DNA of 64,000 nt from Toxonevra muliebris (lineage: Eukaryota > Arthropoda > Insecta > Diptera > Pallopteridae), in the NCBI GenBank assembly GCA_963691655.1, contig OY829328.1, positions 31,205,890 to 31,269,889 on the forward strand, written 5' to 3'. A program made the translations under genes and the position numbers. The notes below the pieces were generated by a model. It worked only from the letters and a program-made list of their open reading frames with translations, had not been told where the DNA came from and made no database searches. Below are positions 1 to 11,663 of this stretch, in pieces; the first letter of the stretch is position 1; each line of letters begins with the position of its first letter.

Positions 1-85
1 TAATATTTTAAAAAATGAATAAATAAATAAACAAAATATAAAAAAGGTGAAAACGAAGTGAGTGTGTGTTCCTTTTTTGTTCATC

Positions 86-283
86 ACCTTTTAGTGCTAC
101 GTACTAAAGGGTCCATTTGCCGGTTTCAGATCGACGCTCCTTTGTGCCACGCACTAGGAGAGATTCGAGGGATAGGCCACGCCATCGTCCAGCGGAATTT
201 AAGGTGCAACGCACCATACGATAGTTTGTAAGTAGGTGCTCCATAGTGCCACGCACTGGGAGGAACCACAAGGCCACGCCTTG
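86..283. repeat. Array of six NAC-loop hairpins
   Basis: Six inverted repeats lie in a row, each with a three-base NAC loop closed by a C-G pair. Loops are at 98-100 (TAC), 148-150 (CAC), 178-180 (CAC), 208-210 (AAC), 250-252 (CAC) and 275-277 (CAC). The loop-proximal stems are GTGC/GCAC-like or GGC/GCC. The outer stems differ between units yet stay paired, for example CTCCT/AGGAG at 137-141/156-160, CTCC/GGAG at 239-242/259-262 and CAAGGC/GCCTTG at 269-274/278-283. Because the stems differ but remain complementary, this is a structural rather than a simple sequence repeat. Its function is unknown. Confidence 0.7.
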
Positions 284-402
284 AGGTAAATAAAAAAATT
301 AAATTCAGAAAAATAGAGGGGCAAGATCCCCAAGTGAGTGTTGTGTAGTGTCCGTAAATTGAAAATAGTTCACCCCGGTCCCTGTAACAAATAATTTTCT
401 GT

Positions 403-440
403 AGCCTCGAACCCTGGACTCGGCGAGTGATACCCAGGCT
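403..440. other. Compact nested stem-loop
   Basis: CCTGG (413-417) pairs with CCAGG (434-438) and encloses a second stem, ACTC (418-421) with GAGT (425-428), around a GGC loop. AGCCT (403-407) and AGGCT (436-440) offer a competing outer pairing. It lies between the hairpin array and the pyrimidine tract and is probably part of the same element. Confidence 0.4.
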
Positions 441-465
441 AGAGCTTCGTTACAATGCTTCACTT

Positions 466-895
466 TTATTTTCTACTACTAATTCTACTACTATTTTTTA
501 CTACTTTTCTACTACTTTTTTCAACAATTTCTTCTTACTTTCTAATATTTTTTCAACTAATATTTTCTACTACTATTTTACTACTTTTTTTACTACTTTT
601 CTAATAAATTTTGTCTACAATTTCTGTTAACTTTCTACTATTTTTTTCTACTATTTTTTACTACTTTTTTACAGTTTTTCTATTACTATTTTTTGCAATT
701 ATTTCTACCATTCTTTCTACTCTTAACTATTTTTCAACTACTTTTTCTGCTACCTTTTTACTACCTCTTTACAACAATTTTTTACCACTATTATTTCTAC
801 TGCTATTTTCCACTACTTTTTTACTGTTTATTTCATTGCTATTTTCTATTACTTTGCCCACTCCTTTTTTTACAATTATTTCTATTAATTTGTGA
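466..895 (+). repeat. Degenerate (TTTCTACTAC) pyrimidine tract
   Basis: About 430 bases are built from variants of TTTCTACTAC and TACTATTTTT with almost no G on the plus strand. The apparent ORFs here are only runs of F, S, L, Y and T that follow from the repeat and are not genes. It resembles an expanded, diverged microsatellite inside the Helitron-like element. Confidence 0.75.
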
Positions 896-1688
896 ATTAT
901 CTCAAGAACCTGCCTAGCTATGTCAAAATCAGATAAATGGAGATATAACAAATTCTATAATAAATTTTATATTTATAATAAATAGGAAATGGGTCTATAT
1001 TTTTAAATAATTTTAGGATTAGATATAACTTCTAGAACGGTCTTTGATGTTCTTCTGCAAAATACTTTTAAAAATGTAAATTTTGATGCCTCATTTTTAA
1101 ATCTAAATTCAATTTTTTTCCCAATTCAATGCACGTCCTTTAAGCTTGAATTGTCATTAACAATGTTCAATTTTTAACATCAAGTAATTTCATTCTTCTT
1201 CATTTAAATAAACTTCAATTTTCGCACTTCTTCGTAGAAAGGGCAGAACAACGTCTGCTGGGTCAGCTAGTAAATTTAATAAATTTAAAATTCAATTACT
1301 TTTTCCTCAGAAAAATTAGATCATTAGTAGGAATTTTCTTACATTGTTTTTCCCCCTCTTTTCTTACATTCATACACATAAGTATGTGCCTATATGTATT
1401 CATAAGTTAACCTTGACAATGAACCAATTCATATGCTAGGCATTCAACTAAAATAATGAATTAAATGTTATTAAAAATATAAAATGTTTTAATTACTTTT
1501 GTATACACTCATATATACAATCAATTAATACTGTCATATATTAAACAAGTTATTTGAATCAGTTCGATTCGATGAACTAATAACTTAAAAGTTTTGTGTC
1601 TGCGAGAGATACATTTTTTAATACATAAGTGTTCATTGTTGAGGAATGTTATTAGACAGATTTTTAAACTTGGGTATTGACTATAAAA

Positions 1689-1784
1689 CTGCCGTGGATC
1701 TACTATTGTAATGGGCAGCCGTAGTTTCTGCGGCTGTTTAGCCCCAACTTAGCAGAGATCCCATCGACTAGAAAATCCACAGCA
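1689..1784. other. Nested stem-loop
   Basis: An inner stem CAGCCG (1716-1721) pairs with CGGCTG (1731-1736) around a nine-base loop, flanked by GGG (1713-1715) and CCC (1742-1744). An outer complementary pair, a CGTGGAT-like string near 1693-1699 and ATCCAC near 1775-1780, encloses it. It is GC-rich compared with its surroundings and could be a transposon end or a structured RNA. No family recognised. Confidence 0.4.
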
Positions 1785-1996
1785 ATAAATAAAAAATTAT
1801 AATAGTAAGTAAAATATAATTCAGATAAAAGTTTTAGTTATTGAATTTGTTTTTCTGTAGTACATTTGAAATAATCTGAAGTAAGTCTATTTAGTTAATA
1901 CAATTAAAATATTCTAAAATCAATTTTAAGTAATTTCAAATCAAATTGAAATATTTTGAAGAGCATTTGCTTAATCCGAAATTTATTATGAGTATT

Positions 1997-2050
1997 CTGA
2001 AATCAAGTTGGGATTTTCCGAAATCAAATTGGAGTTTTCTGAAATACTGT
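1997..2050. repeat. 21-bp tandem repeat
   Basis: YCGAAATC / CTGAAATC / CTGAAATA starts recur at 1997, 2018 and 2039, spaced exactly 21 bases, with AAATTGG-like interiors. Weaker copies may extend left to about 1860. Confidence 0.5.
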
Positions 2051-5032
2051 TGAAAAGGTATAGAAATAACAGTTTTTTAATATCCCAATCTTTATAATTT
2101 TAATGAATTCATTTTTAAAATTAAATTTATAATTTTTATGATTTCACTGAAAGAATTCAATATATTTTTTTCATTATAAAAATTGATACTTTAAAGATAT
2201 TAAAACTGAATTGTGTTTTTTAAAATTGAATCGAATTGATTGTGAATTGAATGGTTTAATACTACTCCAAATCTCAATAATCAATATAGTTATATTATAT
2301 TTGTATATTTTCAATTAATGCCTGTTTGTAAAAAGAATTAAGAACTACTTACCTTACGTATAACTCAATATTCGTAGATTCTGCTGTAGACAATATTTGA
2401 ATAGGATTTTAAATTTTTTTAATGCCATGAAATCAAAATACAGAAGCCTAATCGATTTTATTGCATTATTACAACTGCATACACAAATTTCTCATTACAC
2501 TCACTCACTATAATGAAATTTGAGCTAATGAAACGATTAATTTACAAAGGTTTAACCCTCACAAAGCACAACAACAACAACATACCATGCAGGTAAGATG
2601 AAAAATTAACGGAAAATTTGAGTGTGCGGCAAACGCCCACATGAAGCCAAAAAAAAAAAAAAAGGAAACGGAAACACACCCCTCAAGTGGCTGGCTGGCA
2701 AAATTTGGAATGGATGGCCTTAGATGAATATGGTGGTATGTGGTGCTCTAAAAAAAAAAAAAACAAAAAAAAAAAACTTACCCCAAGTTGAGAGAAAATA
2801 TAATTTATCATGTAAATAATAACATGCCACAAATGACGAACAGACCCAAATGTGGACATAGACATGCCTAAGGGAGAAAAGTAAAAAAAACTAACAACTA
2901 AAGAATATGTGAAAGAATCGAAAGCGAAAATAAATCAATCAACCTTGATAAATTATGAGTAACTAACATAATTTAACTTATATGTACATATGAGTCTTAG
3001 GTACAGTAAAATAAAGAAAGTATTATGTGCATAGTAAAAGTATAACGCCACAATTGTGAGCAATTGCAATGCTGTGGTTTTATATTGTAACTAAAATCGA
3101 AAGAAGAAATACAATTCTATAATACAAAATAAGCGGAAAAGGAAGCAGTCGTTAGGTCGTTATACCAGCATTCACGAATATATGCTTGCCCAGTAGGAAA
3201 TTGCAACAGTTATGATTGTTACAGATATGAGTTCATTTTTATTTTCTTGAAAAATATTCGTGGTCCGATGGCAGGTGCTCTGAAGTCATTCATAAGGAAT
3301 TTAAGGTAACAAAGAGACATTCGTTCCCAACTAGTGATGTATGAGAATCGAGCACTTAAATACTGGGTACTCTATACCAGACTGTAAAGTAATCATTGAA
3401 AATATAAAAGAAAGTACACGATTCTGTAGGGCGTTAATTTTTAATCAATTGAACTGATTTTCAACAAGCACAATACTACGTAAATTAAATTATTTATAAA
3501 ATGTTATACATTTGTAATCACTAATATGAATTGTTGCCCGTCTCTGCATACACTGTTGTTGTGATAACTACACATATACGTTCTTCAAGCCTGTTACACA
3601 TTATTTAATGAAGCACATACATGGAACAGTAGTCCAGACTTTGAAAAATTAACAACTAGATTTAATTTTCATATGTCTACAAAAAACATAATAAAATGAA
3701 TTGTAACTTTTAGAATTTGCTAAGATCAAATTAAAAACTTGTATCAGAAATAAAATAAAGTTTTGAAATATAAAAAAAAAAAAAATAGCGTTATGAAAAA
3801 AAGTGCCGAAAGGAATGCAAGCTTGGCAACATTTTAATTAAAGAAATTAATGAACTTCCAAAACTACTTTTTCATATAAAACTAAGGACAACATTGTTAT
3901 TTATATTTTTGGCATAAAATTTCTCAAAGGTGGAGGAGTTTCCCATTTGCCAAAGTAAGTACATAGCAGCGAGCCAACTAATGATCGATTTGAATTCAGA
4001 AGAGGATGTGAAATTGTAACTGAACTACAGAAGTCGAATCCATGTGTTATCGTTCAAACTGCAAAAATACAAAACGTCATCTTCAGATTTTTTCAGAAAA
4101 AAACATACTTTACATATTTTTGACCACTCTGCGTCACTGTGAAATCAATTCGATAATGATTACGAGCGATTTTTAAATTGGTTCTGGGTCAGCTTGCAGA
4201 TGTCAAAATTTATTAAAATTAATTCGATAATGAAAGGTAAGCAATAGGGACATGTTTTTGTAACTTTTAAAAAGGCAAAATGAACAGGTGTAAAACTTGA
4301 AGAAAATTTTAATTTTTTTTTTAAATACGAATGGACGAGAGGACTTATTCCTGAGTTCGTATGCATTATTTGCTTACTTATCACAATTCGAGGTTCGTTC
4401 AACGTTGAGTCGTTGAGATAAACAATAATTTAGGATCGGCAAACCGCAATGCTGTTTTTGCGTTGCGCAATTAAGTTTTTCTAACGAATGTAAGAATATT
4501 TTTGAAGTGAAACTTCTTTAGCGAGGGTAAATCGAAAATTTTGCCACAAAAGTCGCGTTGTTGTCGCACTCATATGCACTAATAATAAATGAAGCTATGC
4601 TGTTGTTAGTATTCAGCGAGCGCAGTCATATAGGGATCGGCTGCATACAATCACGCAGAGAGTCGACTTCTTGCAGCTTTATCTCATTTGCTTTAGTTAG
4701 AGAGCTTGATTCCATATAGCTGAATTTCTCTTTCATGTGTTATATACGTGTGCTACGTCATTTTTGTGTATCAACAGAAAAAAAGCTTTAGAAAATAGAA
4801 AGAGGAAGAGTGCAAAAGCTTCAACAACAATAGTCAGGTGAAAAATCGCGTTTTTGTTGCACTCTAACAAAATCAGTAAGAAACGAAGTTATGTAGTTGT
4901 TATTCGGCTACATACATTCAAGCAGAGAGACGACTTCTCGTAGTTTTATCGCATGTGTTTTAGAGTCGATATAGAAGTTTCTGCTTGATTGCATATACAT
5001 GAAGTTTCCTTTCATGTGTTATATACATGTAC

Positions 5033-5716
5033 CAGGGATGCCAACTCATTTTTTCTTTCTCCCCGATAGCCCTCGAGAAATTCCCCGATTTTCGATTGAA
5101 TTCCCCGCATCGATATAATTTCATATTATAACAGCGCGACATGCATTTCCATACATTTAAACATTTTACAAAAACGAAAAATTACCTACAAATGACATCA
5201 ATGAATGTTATATTAAGGTGACCCTGAACTTTCTCGGTCCAAAACTTAACCAATTTTTACTGCACTGGTAGATTAATAGAAATGTACCTTCTGACTCCAG
5301 AATTCTTTTGGCACATGGGAGATTTCACTTCAAGGAGACCCACTCTCAAAATCGCTCCGGCTCAAGCTTGCATAAAGTTTAATCCTATTGGGTAGTAGTT
5401 TCCACACCAAATTTGAACGAGATGAAATTTTCACAAAATACTTTCGAAATATAATACTTTCAAATAGCACTCTTTTTTAAAAATCGATTTCTCCAAACCA
5501 ATAAATCGCAGGCCTACTTAAGAAAAGACGAAGATTTTAAGACCAAAAATATGAAATATTGCATAAGTTAAACGTTTTACATTACATAAAATTTGACAAA
5601 AAATATTCTACAGACTTTTATGACTAAAAACTGAACGACTTCAAATTCCCCGCAAAAAACAGCTCATTCCCCGATTCCCCGCACCCAGCATAATTCCCCG
5701 CAAGTTGGCATCGCTG
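5033..5716. mobile_element. hAT-type MITE (CAGGGATGCCAACT ends)
   Basis: The left end CAGGGATGCCAACT and the right end, read inverted, CAGCGATGCCAACT form terminal inverted repeats. They are flanked by an 8-bp near-perfect target duplication, ACATGTAC (5025-5032) and ACGTGTAC (5717-5724). Eight-base duplications and CAG..GATGCCAAC ends are typical of hAT elements. Sub-terminal CCCCGAT/CCCCGC motifs occur at both ends. No transposase is present, so it depended on a partner element. It carries a nested TTAA element at 5217-5517. Confidence 0.85.
5217..5517. mobile_element. Nested TTAA-flanked element
   Basis: Bounded by TTAA at 5213-5216 and 5518-5521. Its left part (GACCCTGAACTTTCTC..) and right part (..TTTTCACAAAATACTT..ATCGATTT..) match, in order, the outer element at 11664-12681, so both belong to one family. 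A TTAA duplication is characteristic of piggyBac-type integration, but the tips do not match canonical piggyBac closely. The right TIR is worn. Confidence 0.55.
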
Positions 5717-5774
5717 ACGTGTACTAAGTCGTCAACAGAGGAAAAACTGCAACAAAATAGAGAGAAGAGGACTG

Positions 5775-6392
5775 CAGTGCTGTCGCTGTCACTTCAAATG
5801 AAGTTTTTCACTTCACTTTCAAGCCCGACACTTTATCACTTCCTCTTTCATAAAAACATTTCGGTTTTCCAGTTTCAATGAAAAACTAAAACCGAAAAAA
5901 AAATCTAATTAATTTTGTATTTATATTCTCTATAAAAAGTAAAAATATACCATTTTGCACATATAACACATTTTGAGACATTTTTCGTATATTTAAACAC
6001 CTATGTGGCAACACTGATGATGAACTGCCATTTCATTTATTAGAATTTGATGGAAAATGAAAAGGTAGAAGATTTTGAAGGTGAGTGGAGGATTTCGAAA
6101 TAATTTTATACAAAAAGACGGCAGTATCGAACAGCTCTGACATTTTGTTTTTGGCGTGAAGAATTCCTTGGAACAAATTATACACCCCCATGTGTCTGCC
6201 ACACAGTAGCGCTACCACCGGAAGATTTTTTTTCGCAAACCACGCACATAAAACCAGATAAATTTTGATAACATGTCGTTTCTTTTATTACATTTCAAAC
6301 AACACTTCACTTCACTTTTTAAAAATCACTTCGAAACACATAAATTTTTTAATAATTTCACTTTACAAAAAAATTTCGAAACGACAGCCCTG
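5775..6392. mobile_element. hAT-type MITE (CAGTGCTGTCG ends)
   Basis: The left tip CAGTGCTGTCG and the inverted right tip CAGGGCTGTCG are flanked by a perfect 8-bp target duplication, GAGGACTG (5767-5774 and 6393-6400). Sub-terminal CACTTCACTT motifs recur in both halves (5790-5850 and 6305-6365). No transposase is encoded. It has the same tip as the element at 51247-51567, so the family has at least two members here. Confidence 0.9.
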
Positions 6393-6420
6393 GAGGACTG
6401 CAAAACCTTCAACAGAATGT

Positions 6421-8129
6421 TTTATAAATGTTTTCTAACAATTTTCTAATAAGCAACATAGTTTCACTTCTACTGTGAATGCACTTGCAGACACATAATT
6501 TTTTTTTTTAAGTTCTTTTAAACGTTATAATATGGAGCCATTTCAACAATTCTATTTTTCAGTTTATAGTCCTGCAAAATTTTCCTAGCTAGGTTATTTT
6601 TACTTCAAATTCATTGTCCTTTTTTATGCAAAGTATCCAAAGTATTGAAATTATTGAATACTTGCTCGAAAAATATCGAGTAACCAATTTATGCAATACC
6701 AATCGCAGCGGGTAATCAGTTATATCCCAGACTGTAGACCTAGCAATGCCCAGGTTGAATTTGCTGACGTTCGTATGAAAATTTCAGTAAAGGATTGAGT
6801 TTATTATTAACTAGTTATCAGATGCGCCATTTTCTACTGGGAATGTATGCACGAATGAATGCAAAGGAAACAATGAATGAAAATTGAGGTTAGGTTATGT
6901 GGAATGTTGAGCTATGAAATGCGAAACGTAATTCAATACGCTCAAATTACATTTTAATGTGGCTACCAAACCAAGCAACAATAAAAAGCAAGTGAATTTT
7001 ATAGCCAACGAAAGCAGATAATATTTATTTGCAATATTACAAAGATTTTTTTTTTCTTATTACTAACATATTTCACTGGGTATACATAAATGGTAACTGA
7101 ATGTGGAATAAGAATATTAAAGCAGAAAAAGCTAATTGGCTTACTTTTTCAATGACCCAAAAGTCAAATGTGCAACAATCAACAAATGAATACTAATACA
7201 CCACAATTTTTTATTTTTTGTATTGACCATGTCAAATTATTAATTCAATAAAACGACGACGACTTAATCGCACGCGCCTTTAATCCAGGCCAATTGGAGT
7301 TACCTCTTCTTTTTCACTTTTCCTTGTGGTGGGAAGACGGTGATAGGGGTCTTAAATCAAGACCAATCAACAACAATCGAATTAAATGTTTTGTGTGTCT
7401 GTCTATTGGTTATGGTATGGTTATCATTGAAGTTAGTTGATTGAAATAAAAGTATTTTAACAATTTTATTTAACATATTTTGGTTCTACATATTTAATAC
7501 AGATTTAATGAGTTCATTTTAAGATTTAATTATATCTAAGCACACAATTTATTAATTGTGAATATATTTTTAGATTTTGTTGAATATATTTCTTATAGTA
7601 GTCGGTGATTTTATTCCAAGTTCGCCAAATATTTGTTAACAGCTTTTATCATTGATCTCATTCAGTTCATTTGTTTAATTTACAATTGGTTTATAAAATG
7701 AAGGAGTTCTAGTAGATACCATCATCATTTGTTAATGTGCACAGCTCTACTTGAGCATTAGGTCTCCACACCGGTATCGTTTATTGCAAAATCTTTTCGA
7801 AAAAATGCCAAAAGTTAAATTATTACTCTCAAGGTTTTACAAAACCAAATGCTCATGTGAATCCTCAGAAGTATTCAGCGTTTCAGGTTTTTCCTTCTCT
7901 CAGTAGTCTATTATGGCAACATAGTTCATAAACTTTATCAATGAATATGATGTTAAGAGTTATTTTTGGTACACTTAAGCGCTTGTTTTAACATTTTTGA
8001 AGTTATTTTTCAAGCATTTGTTTTTCCTATGAAACAAATATTCCGGTTTAAATTTTTTATAAATTCGGTTTTTTTAAATCAATATTACTACAAAATTCCA
8101 GTAATTTTTTGGAAATTTCTGACAGATCA

Positions 8130-8161
<32 letters not shown>

Positions 8162-9238
8162 GAACAACTGTCAAACAACAATTCACAACATAATTAATGA
8201 CTTTTGAATGATATTTTTAGACACCAGATCTGTGTGATGAAGTTTCTTCACAGACGCAAAAAACATATTTTGCCAGATAATTTGTTAATATTTTTTCATC
8301 ATTAACTTCAGGCAAAATTAGTTGAGATGCACACAAAACAAAAAAATGTCATATCTGATCATCCTTTATTTTAAGACAAATTATTAAGTTTTTTTTTCCT
8401 TTTTTTTTGATTTGGTATGTTTTTTGTTTGCAACTAAAAAGTTGCAAAAATGCTTAATAAAAATAAAAAAAACCATGTATTTTCATTTGCCATTAAAAAA
8501 AAATTGTAGAGAGGATTCTGCCCGTCGAACATAAGTTTCATTGCATTTTTGAGGTGATGCATATACAATAATATGATAATATACAATAATCGCAATAACT
8601 CGTACCCCGTTCCTTTGAAATCCTCAGCAATTTGGAACAAACTGTTGGTCCCTAGAAAAAATTGCTTTAATTCGCAAAAATCCCATGCATTTAGGTCCCC
8701 TCGCTTTTTTATGGTGTCCAATCTTACTTACATATTTCAGCAAAATGAATAATTTTTTTCTCTTATTAAACAAATTTAAAAAAAAACGTTAATTCGTATT
8801 TTTCTTATTTTATCTAGTTAAATTGAAATCTCGTTATATCGAAAACCCCTGTAATTCATAATTGCTGGTCTCTTGCTGGTCTCTTGCGATTACGAATTAT
8901 CGGGATTCTACTGTACATATTTAGAAGCAAAATATAAGAAGAGCTGATTTGTGTTGTGATGTTGCGTCTCAGAAAACCTCGTGCAAACAACAAATTAAAT
9001 AAATATCACGAAAAGTGATAAGTACATGAAACCACTGAAAAATTTATATTCTTTGTTTACAATATTAAAGCCAATATTAAAACAAGCCAAAATTTACATT
9101 ATATTATGAAAAATGCATAATTAATGTGAGTGCAATGTTATTTTAACATTAAAAATGTAAGCCAATAATATTATATCAATGTACTTTCGATATTTCAAAT
9201 ATTGATCTGATATTTCTGAATGTAAATTTAGTACGACC
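6421..9238. other. AT-rich spacer, no gene seen
   Basis: No coding sequence recognised. It holds an (AT)n microsatellite at about 8130-8155 and a possible pogo/Tigger-type remnant at 8835-8915. The rest is AT-rich with scattered short ORFs that have no recognisable protein character. Confidence 0.7.
8835..8915. mobile_element. Possible pogo/Tigger-type end remnant
   Basis: Read on the minus strand, the right side gives CAGTAGAATCCCGATAATTC, a form typical of pogo/Tigger TIRs. The left side contains CTCGTTATATCGAAAACCCC, the kind of sequence found in the opposite end. Between them a TGCTGGTCTCT string is directly repeated. It may be a short solo remnant of the two ends. Family assignment is by resemblance only. 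Confidence 0.35.
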
Positions 9239-9242
9239 TTAA

Positions 9243-9709
9243 CCCTTTGACGCCCGAATTATAATGAGGCTTGATAGAAACCTTTTGTTGTGAAATTATG
9301 GTTACTTAGGTCTTTATTAAAGGTTAAAAAAACATAGCTATGAAGATGTAGACAGCCACTGGATAATCCGATCTCTCCAATTTTTTGATTTTCATATTCT
9401 CTTATCTCTATAAACATATCTGATAAAAAAAATTTCCGGTTAGTAATAATTTAATGCATTATTTTTCAAAAAATAGTGCAAAAGATTTTACTAAAAATTT
9501 TCGCACTTAAGTTTTTTGCTGGACTTCAAAGACAAAACATTTAAAAAAATTACTTAAGCAAGAAATTGCAAATATTCGGCAATCAGCAAATTTGAAGAAT
9601 ACCTAACAGAACCGAATACAAATAGCGTTAATAATAATATCTGTTAAACATTTTATTTATGCCACATAAAAGTGAATGTTGCACATATGTATCATTGGGT
9701 ATGAAAGAG
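9243..9709. mobile_element. TTAA-flanked MITE, copy A
   Basis: Bounded by TTAA at 9239-9242 and 9710-9713. Tips read CCCTTTGACGCC on the left and CTCTTTCATACCC inverted on the right. The body (CTTAAGCAAGAAATTGCAAA, then AATCAGCAAA..GAATACCTAACAGA..GCCACATAAAAGTGAATGTTG) recurs in opposite orientation at 11759-12275. The TTAA duplication suggests piggyBac-like mobilisation; no transposase is present. Confidence 0.8.
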
Positions 9710-9713
9710 TTAA

Positions 9714-11659
9714 CTCAATAAGAACCAAAGTAGATAGATCAAGAAAATAACTTGAGAAAAAAATTGTTTTTAAACCTAGCTCAGGAACGGTTTAGCGACA
9801 AGGTGCCATAAGGCAGCTCTAGGCATTACTGGGTTAACGTAGAATTGAAAACTGAAAATGTTTAATAAAAACACAGTCATTAGCGGATTCTAGACCCTCT
9901 CCTCTCCTCTTTAAAGATAAAAATCCCATACAATTTAGGCATTGATCATGAAGAAAAACAAAATCGTAAGGGATGAACAAATTTAACTCCTCTCGCATCA
10001 TTTGGTTCAATCAAGAAAAAAGTAGGAAAGTAATCCCTTCTTCTATTTGCTAACTTCTCCGAATATTTCGAAAGAATTTGGGCTTAGCATTAGATTCATT
10101 AAGATTTTTCTATTGATTAATGTCTCTTTAGTTATTGTCAAGAAAATCTAGGAGGTTTTCAAGAAAAAGTGCAATGTTTAGACCCAGCTTTGCGTTTTAT
10201 CAAATAGTAATAGAAAATGAGTTTGGACACGCACTTATAGAAAATGGTAGAATTAAAAAAGTTTGTTTGCTTTGTTTTGAACACTTTAAGCTGAATTCTG
10301 ATTTTTTTTTTTTAATTATGCAATTTCGGATCGAAAAATAACCTAATTTTAATCATTGTCAAGTAAATTTTTTCTGTCAGTGACTTAGCACAGCCAAAAC
10401 CACATACGTTAAGTTTCGCAAAGCTCGGTACTTAATGAGTTAATCCAAAGTATATTTTCGCATCTAAATTTTAGTTTTTTACTTCGATCGTTCTACAGGT
10501 TTCGAAAAAGTTGGTAAAACATTATTTTAAAGAATTCGTTTTTCATCTTCAGTATCAACCCGATTGAGAAATGGTTTTTTTCGTAGCCTGCACTGATAAA
10601 AAGAGCAAATTTTAATTTTTTTTGCAAATCCCTTTCCGATAATTCAAACGAAACCACTAGGCTAGCTTTAAGATTTTTCCGATAGCTTTTAAGTAATGGA
10701 TTATTCACTTAATTCTTCAATCTTTAAAGTAGAATTTTACTCCGCGAACACAGTCTATCTTCATCGAGTTCTTACGGGTGTCCTGACCAGACCTGGTTCA
10801 TCTTCGAGACAGTAGTTTTTAGAACGTAAACGTTAGATCCAAAGCTCACAATCTTTACACTTTTATCTTTTTATATATCAAAGCAAAACTTCCCTAATTT
10901 ATTCTTCCCCTTAAAAAATAATGTGAAAACATTTTTATAACTAATAAAATGACATCGTTCCTTAATTCATTTAATATATTCTTAAATTTTTATGTGATCA
11001 CCATTTATTTAGACTGTTTTTATTCTTAGGGCCGAATTCTTTATAAAAGTTCATCGATCTCATTTTTTGCTGGGTTATTGTATATGAGATTTCTCGTCTA
11101 GTAAACAGGAAATAAACTGGACATCAGCCAATAACTCATTTTTACACGTACTGCAACTGTTTACAAATAAACAGCCAACATTTTCAACAATTTCAATATA
11201 AGCAAACATGAAACTTGTTAGAGGTAAAGTAAAATGTTTGCAACGAAAATTAGCAAACTGACAGCAACAGCAGCAAGTGCGCCATGGGCAAATTTTTGTC
11301 ATACTTTGGATTGTTATGTACCGTATGCGCTCAAAACTCCAAACTCATAGATAAACATATGAGCATAAACGCATTTGCATACATACTCGTAGTTGGTGCT
11401 GGTGCCGGTGCTTTCCACTTAATTTGTTAGAATGAATAATTGCAAGCCAAGGGGGCAAAACAAAAAAATAAAATAAAATACTTGGTATCGCGTAAAAATA
11501 CTAAATTTGTATCATTAACTTTAACACACATATGTACGCACATTTTAGTTTTGTACATATGAACATAGTTAATTTAAGTAAGTATTTTTACTAACAAAAT
11601 TTCTTCAACAACTCAATATTTTTATTTCATTATTTGCAGTAAAAAATTTATTATTGCAT
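9714..11659. other. AT-rich spacer, no gene seen
   Basis: No recognisable gene or clear repeat boundary. Short ORFs at 10135-10341 and 11075-11302 have no recognisable protein character. A GGTGCTGGTGCCGGTGCT trinucleotide-like run near 11395 is the only local oddity. Confidence 0.65.
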
Positions 11660-11663
11660 TTAA

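Larger units (their letters stand above)
1..1270 (+). mobile_element. Helitron-like element, 3' portion
   Basis: The right end has the form expected of a Helitron 3' terminus: a short hairpin (GCAGA 1243-1247 pairing with TCTGC 1254-1258), eight bases, then CTAG (1267-1270) followed by T. Helitrons end in CTRR just after a hairpin and insert between A and T, so this is a knowledge-based inference. No Rep or helicase coding sequence is visible, so the copy would be non-autonomous or internally degenerate. The 5' end is not seen and may lie left of the window. The interior holds a hairpin array (86-283), a compact fold near 403-440 and a long pyrimidine tract (466-895). It is not certain that all of these belong to one element. 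Confidence 0.5.
1272..4542. other. AT-rich spacer, no gene seen
   Basis: No recognisable coding sequence. It contains a nested stem-loop at 1689-1784, a short 21-bp repeat at 1997-2050, A-runs at 2649-2663 and 2751-2777, and a consensus-like splice donor (CAG/GTAAGA) at 2593 directly after an ATG. Without other support the donor is not evidence of an exon. A further GTAAGTAC string occurs near 3955. The rest is AT-rich intergenic or intronic sequence. Confidence 0.7.
4543..6420. repeat. Old tandem duplication, second copy split by two MITEs
   Basis: Copy 1 spans about 4543-4836. Copy 2 starts near 4838 and runs to about 6420 once the two insertions (5033-5716 and 5775-6392) are removed. Shared landmarks in the same order are the TCGCGTT..TTGCACTC start (4550s and 4847), GCAGAGAG..CGACTTCT, TTTCATGTGTTATATAC (4733 and 5011), GTC..CAACAGA (4769 and 5730) and a TGCAAAA.CTTCAACA end (4812 and 6399). 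The copies are clearly diverged, so the duplication is old. Copy 1 serves as a natural empty-site record for both insertions. Confidence 0.7.

Noticed and set aside
427..951. Overlapping ORFs on both strands in the pyrimidine tract
   Set aside because: Their translations are low-complexity runs of F, S, T, L and Y (or the N/S/K mirror), produced by the TTTCTACTAC repeat.
2570..2600. Exon ending ATGCAG/GTAAGA
   Set aside because: Good donor string but only two codons and no supporting signals.
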